From Pyropia haitanensis (taxonomy: Eukaryota > Rhodophyta > Bangiophyceae > Bangiales > Bangiaceae): DNA of 64,000 nt. The notes below the pieces were generated by a model. That model saw only the letters and a program-made list of their open reading frames with translations. It made no database searches and was not told the DNA's origin. The translations under genes were made by a program, and so were the position numbers. Shown here one piece after another: positions 62,401-64,000 of this stretch. The stretch is from the NCBI GenBank assembly GCA_008729055.1, contig SDUX01000002.1, positions 3,189,874 to 3,253,873 on the forward strand, in the 5' to 3' direction. The stretch's first letter is position 1; every line of letters begins with the position of its first letter.

Positions 62401-64000
62401 GCCAGTGCTCGGTATGCCCTGGACAGCAGCAACGGCGTCCGTTGGATCTCGTGGTCGGGATTGTCCACACAAGACCGCAGCGACGCCAGAACAATCTCCA
62501 CGTCGCCTTGGTAGGCCAAAGGCGAGCCACTCGCCTCACGAGCTCTTCGCCAACTCGGATCCATTAGCGACACCACCGCAGAGACATCGCCACCAGCCGC
62601 CGCGTGAAAGGCAACATTGTGGAACCAGTACCCGTCGTTCCGTGTTTTCCAAAACGGATACGTCCGAAGCCCGTGCTCGTCGGTGGAAGTACCGCCCACG
62701 TCGTCGAAGTAGTCGTGCATCAGCCGGCCGTGCAGCACTCGGCAGTTATCGCCCAGCAGGCTCTTGGCAAACTCGCCAACAACAGGGTGTACGATAACGC
62801 CGTCCACCACGCCGTTCGACACGTCCACGTCCCGGCGCAGCAGCCCCGCCCGTACCAGTTGGTTAACCTGCCGGTCCACGCCACTGAGCTCCGTCATCTC
62901 GCCAGCACCACCGTAAGCACGTTCAGCCGAGTGTGCTCCATCGACAGCCCCGGGGTCCACCTGGAGCCTCCACAGTCGGGCCAGCACGAGCGTTCCAACC
63001 TTCACACTGGTCGGCAGGATTCCCAGCCGCACAAACGCCGAGCCACTCTCCGCGTCGGGGAGAAGCGCCAGGCTTGCTTCCAGCGTGGCCCGCACAGACC
63101 GCTGCATGTCCAGGCCGCCATCGGGGAGCCCAAAGTCCGGCTCCATCCACCGCCGTTCCAGCGCTTGCACGACATGAAACCACGCACCACCGCGATCCGC
63201 AATCATGGCGCAGATGATCGAAAGTGACAGCGCGTGTCCCTCCGTCTTGCGCAACACTCGTTCCACCCACCCGGCTTCCTCAACAGGAGAGAACGGGGCC
63301 ACCCCCGCCACCACCGGCTTGCCCACCGCCTGGGCGAGCAGCACCCTGGCGTCACAGTCTGGTAGACCGTCAATGAACACCGGCTGGGAGCCGAGCAGCG
63401 ACACGACCGGCTCAGAGCGCGTTGTGAACAACACCGGTGTCGCCGGCGGCACGACGCGCAGCAGTAGCTGCAGCAGCTCCCGCTTTGAGTACAGCACGTC
63501 GTCAATCACGACCAAACGCTGGGCAGCCTCAGCCGCCGGCACCAACTGCGTGTGCTGCGCAGCCTCGGCGACCACGTCGTCATGCACCTGGAGCTCGAGC
63601 AGCCGCCTGGCCGTGTCGGCACCGCAAACACGATAAACCAACGCAATCACTGCGTCCACCACCGTCTGCAGCGTGGAGATGTCACTCAGCTGCACCCACA
63701 TGGTGCCCCTAGGGAAGTGCTCGCGCACATAGTCACAGGCCGCCACACCCGCACAGGCGGTGGACTTGCCGCTGCCACCAATTGCGTACACGCCCAGCCG
63801 GGGTGCCTCACGGCTCTCGCTCTCCACATAGGCCAGCAATGCGGAGACCAGGGTACATTCGGCGCGACCCGGTGTGGCCACGCCAGACACGTACTTGCTC
63901 GGGTCGGGGGGGCGCGCATTGAAGCGCGCATCATAGTCTGCCAGGTCCCGCGCCGCCGCGACGCCCAAGCAAACCGAGTGCCCCATCTGGGACACCTTGG
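59424..64000 (-). CDS. NB-ARC (STAND) NTPase with about 20 TPR units, 5' end at window edge
   Basis: An NLR-like signalling ATPase. The frame is open to the right edge; an ATG at 63986 could be the start, but residues continue upstream in frame, so an N-terminal effector domain may lie outside. Numbering from 63995: Walker A IGGSGKST (72-79); Walker B RLVVIDDV; sensor-like VLFTTRS; a GHALSLSIICAMI segment; winged-helix part with LGILPTSVKVG; and VIVHPVVGEFAKSLL, matching the MHD-type His motif. From about residue 560 come a diverged unit and then roughly 20 units of 46 residues (EWARTQHSLGNAYCDRVGGD at the start, then KAANVEAAVACYERALEV). These match the TPR type frequent in cyanobacterial NB-ARC/CHAT proteins. 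In such proteins the repeats sense a ligand and the NTPase oligomerises. A role in immunity or allorecognition is inferred from the family. The last unit is cut by a frameshift. Confidence 0.88.
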   Translation of the reverse strand, partial: KVSQMGHSVCLGVAAARDLADYDARFNARPPDPSKYVSGVATPGRAECTLVSALLAYVESESREAPRLGVYAIGGSGKSTACAGVAACDYVREHFPRGTMWVQLSDISTLQTVVDAVIALVYRVCGADTARRLLELQVHDDVVAEAAQHTQLVPAAEAAQRLVVIDDVLYSKRELLQLLLRVVPPATPVLFTTRSEPVVSLLGSQPVFIDGLPDCDARVLLAQAVGKPVVAGVAPFSPVEEAGWVERVLRKTEGHALSLSIICAMIADRGGAWFHVVQALERRWMEPDFGLPDGGLDMQRSVRATLEASLALLPDAESGSAFVRLGILPTSVKVGTLVLARLWRLQVDPGAVDGAHSAERAYGGAGEMTELSGVDRQVNQLVRAGLLRRDVDVSNGVVDGVIVHPVVGEFAKSLLGDNCRVLHGRLMHDYFDDVGGTSTDEHGLRTYPFWKTRNDGYWFHNVAFHAAAGGDVSAVVSLMDPSWRRAREASGSPLAYQGDVEIVLASLRSCVDNPDHEIQRTPLLLSRAYRALAWAYGESAGGDRAVNTEAAVDCCRRALTLTKRKTTPLEWAATQHKLGHAYRKRVGGDKAADLDAAVACFERALEVRTRQLVPVEWASTQHSLGNAYWDRVGGDKAANVEAAVACYERALEVRTRQSAPVEWASTQHSLGNAYCDRVGGDKAANVEAAVACYERALEVRTRQSAPVEWARTEHRLGSAYRKRIGGDKAANVEAAVACYERALEVLTRQSAPVEWASTQHSLGNAYWDRVGGDKVANVEAAVACYERALEVRTRQSAPVEWARTQHSLGNAYCDRVGGDKAANVEAAVACYERALEVRTRQSAPVEWARTEHRLGSAYRKRIGGDKAANVEAAVACYERALEVLTRQSAPVEWASTQHSLGNAYCDRVGGDKAANVEAAVACYERALEVRTRQSAPVEWARTEHWLGNAYRKRIGGDKAANVEAAVACYERALEVLTRQSAPVEWASTQHSLGNAYRKRIGGDKAANVEAAVACYERALEVLTRQSAPVEWARTQHSLGNAYCDRVGGDKAVNVEAAVACYERALEVRTRQSAPVEWARTQHSLGNAYCDRVGGDKAANVEAAVACFERALEVRTRQSAPVEWARTEHWLGNAYRKRIGGDKAANVEAAVACYERALEVLTRQSAPVEWASTQHSLGNAYCDRVGGDKAANVEAAVACYERALEVLTRQSAPVEWARTEHRLGSAYRKRIGGDKAANVEAAVACYERALEVLTRQSAPVEWASTQHSLGNAYRKRIGGDKAANVEAAVACYERALEVLTRQSAPVEWARTQHSLGNAYCDRVGGDKAANVEAAVACYERALEVLTRQSAPVEWARTQHRLGSAYRKRIGGDKAANVEAAVACYERALEVRTRQSAPVEWARTQHSLGNAYCDRVGGDKAANVEAAVACYERALEVLTRQSAPVEWARTQHSLGNAYCDRVGGDKAANVEAAVACFERALEVRTRQSAPVEWARTEHRLGSAYCDRVGGDKAANVEAAVAPMSVR
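59430..62290. repeat. 138-base coding tandem array (TPR units)
   Basis: About 20.5 units of 138 bases, one TPR-type unit each, with most pairs differing at only a few sites. Variation is confined to three short blocks: the first helix (ASTQHS, ARTQHS or ARTEHR/W), the turn (CDRV, WDRV or RKRI) and the linker (VRTRQ or VLTRQ). The states recombine between units. The repeat edges at the 62.2 kb end are more diverged. No unit length changes are seen except the one-base loss in the last unit. Confidence 0.9.

Noticed and set aside
59462..62797. A plus-strand frame of over 1100 residues antisense to the NB-ARC-TPR gene, very rich in Pro.
   Set aside because: The repeat unit is 138 bases, a multiple of three, so a unit without stops on the opposite strand stays open across the whole array. 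Its composition has no protein character.

Overview
The window looks like nuclear DNA of a eukaryote with very high GC content and few introns. My best guess is a bangiophyte red alga of the Porphyra/Pyropia kind. This is an inference from the extreme GC bias, the long G/C homopolymers, the Ala/Gly/Pro-rich linkers inside conserved proteins, the rare short introns and the mix of typical eukaryotic genes with bacterial-type families. There are no ribosome-binding sites, operons or replicons. Genes sit singly on both strands with 0.3-2.5 kb between them.

Layout, left to right. A 5'-truncated PAN/Apple-domain gene (3-746, +) is followed by one arm of a long-range inverted repeat (about 1018-1402). 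Next come a mitochondrial propionyl-CoA carboxylase beta subunit (2175-3974, -), a broken PGAP1-like hydrolase gene (4998-6410, -), an RBM42-type RRM protein (7446-10077, -) and a multi-pass glycoprotein of no known family (12637-14901, -). A 1.3 kb element with terminal inverted repeats (15856-17130) and the second arm of the inverted repeat (18397-18745) follow. Then a secreted Beta_propel-family protein (21340-23430, +), an RGG-tailed ABC-class ATPase (24853-26898, +) and a patatin-like lipase (27308-28483, -). Two neighbouring elements of one new-looking inverted-repeat family occupy 29319-30864 and 30886-32084. The right half holds a small secreted protein (33440-34054, +), a mitochondrial inner-membrane peptidase 2 (36495-37712, +), a MOV10/SDE3-type SF1 helicase with three introns (38903-42976, -), an F-box-like protein (44354-45729, +), an M13 neprilysin-type metallopeptidase (46713-49856, +), a DDX52/Rok1 DEAD-box helicase (50752-52939, -), a membrane-anchored SMP-domain protein (54414-56197, +) and, running off the right edge, an NB-ARC protein with about 20 near-identical 46-residue TPR units (59424-64000, -).

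The genes do not form one pathway. Several act in RNA metabolism (RBM42, MOV10, DDX52, possibly the RGG-ABC ATPase), several in mitochondria or lipids (PCCB, IMP2, patatin, SMP protein, PGAP1-like) and a few at the surface or in defence (PAN, M13, glycoprotein, NB-ARC-TPR).

Three observations cut across the window. Many reading frames change phase exactly at G or C runs of about 9-18 bases inside otherwise well-conserved proteins. The six introns I can place have 5' splice sites of the form G(T/C)(A/G)CGT, not GTAAGT, and one is a GC-AG intron that splits an HExxH zinc site. The two elements at 29-32 kb share a terminal repeat and have paired subterminal near-palindromes with different arms but the same TCAAATGA-type core.
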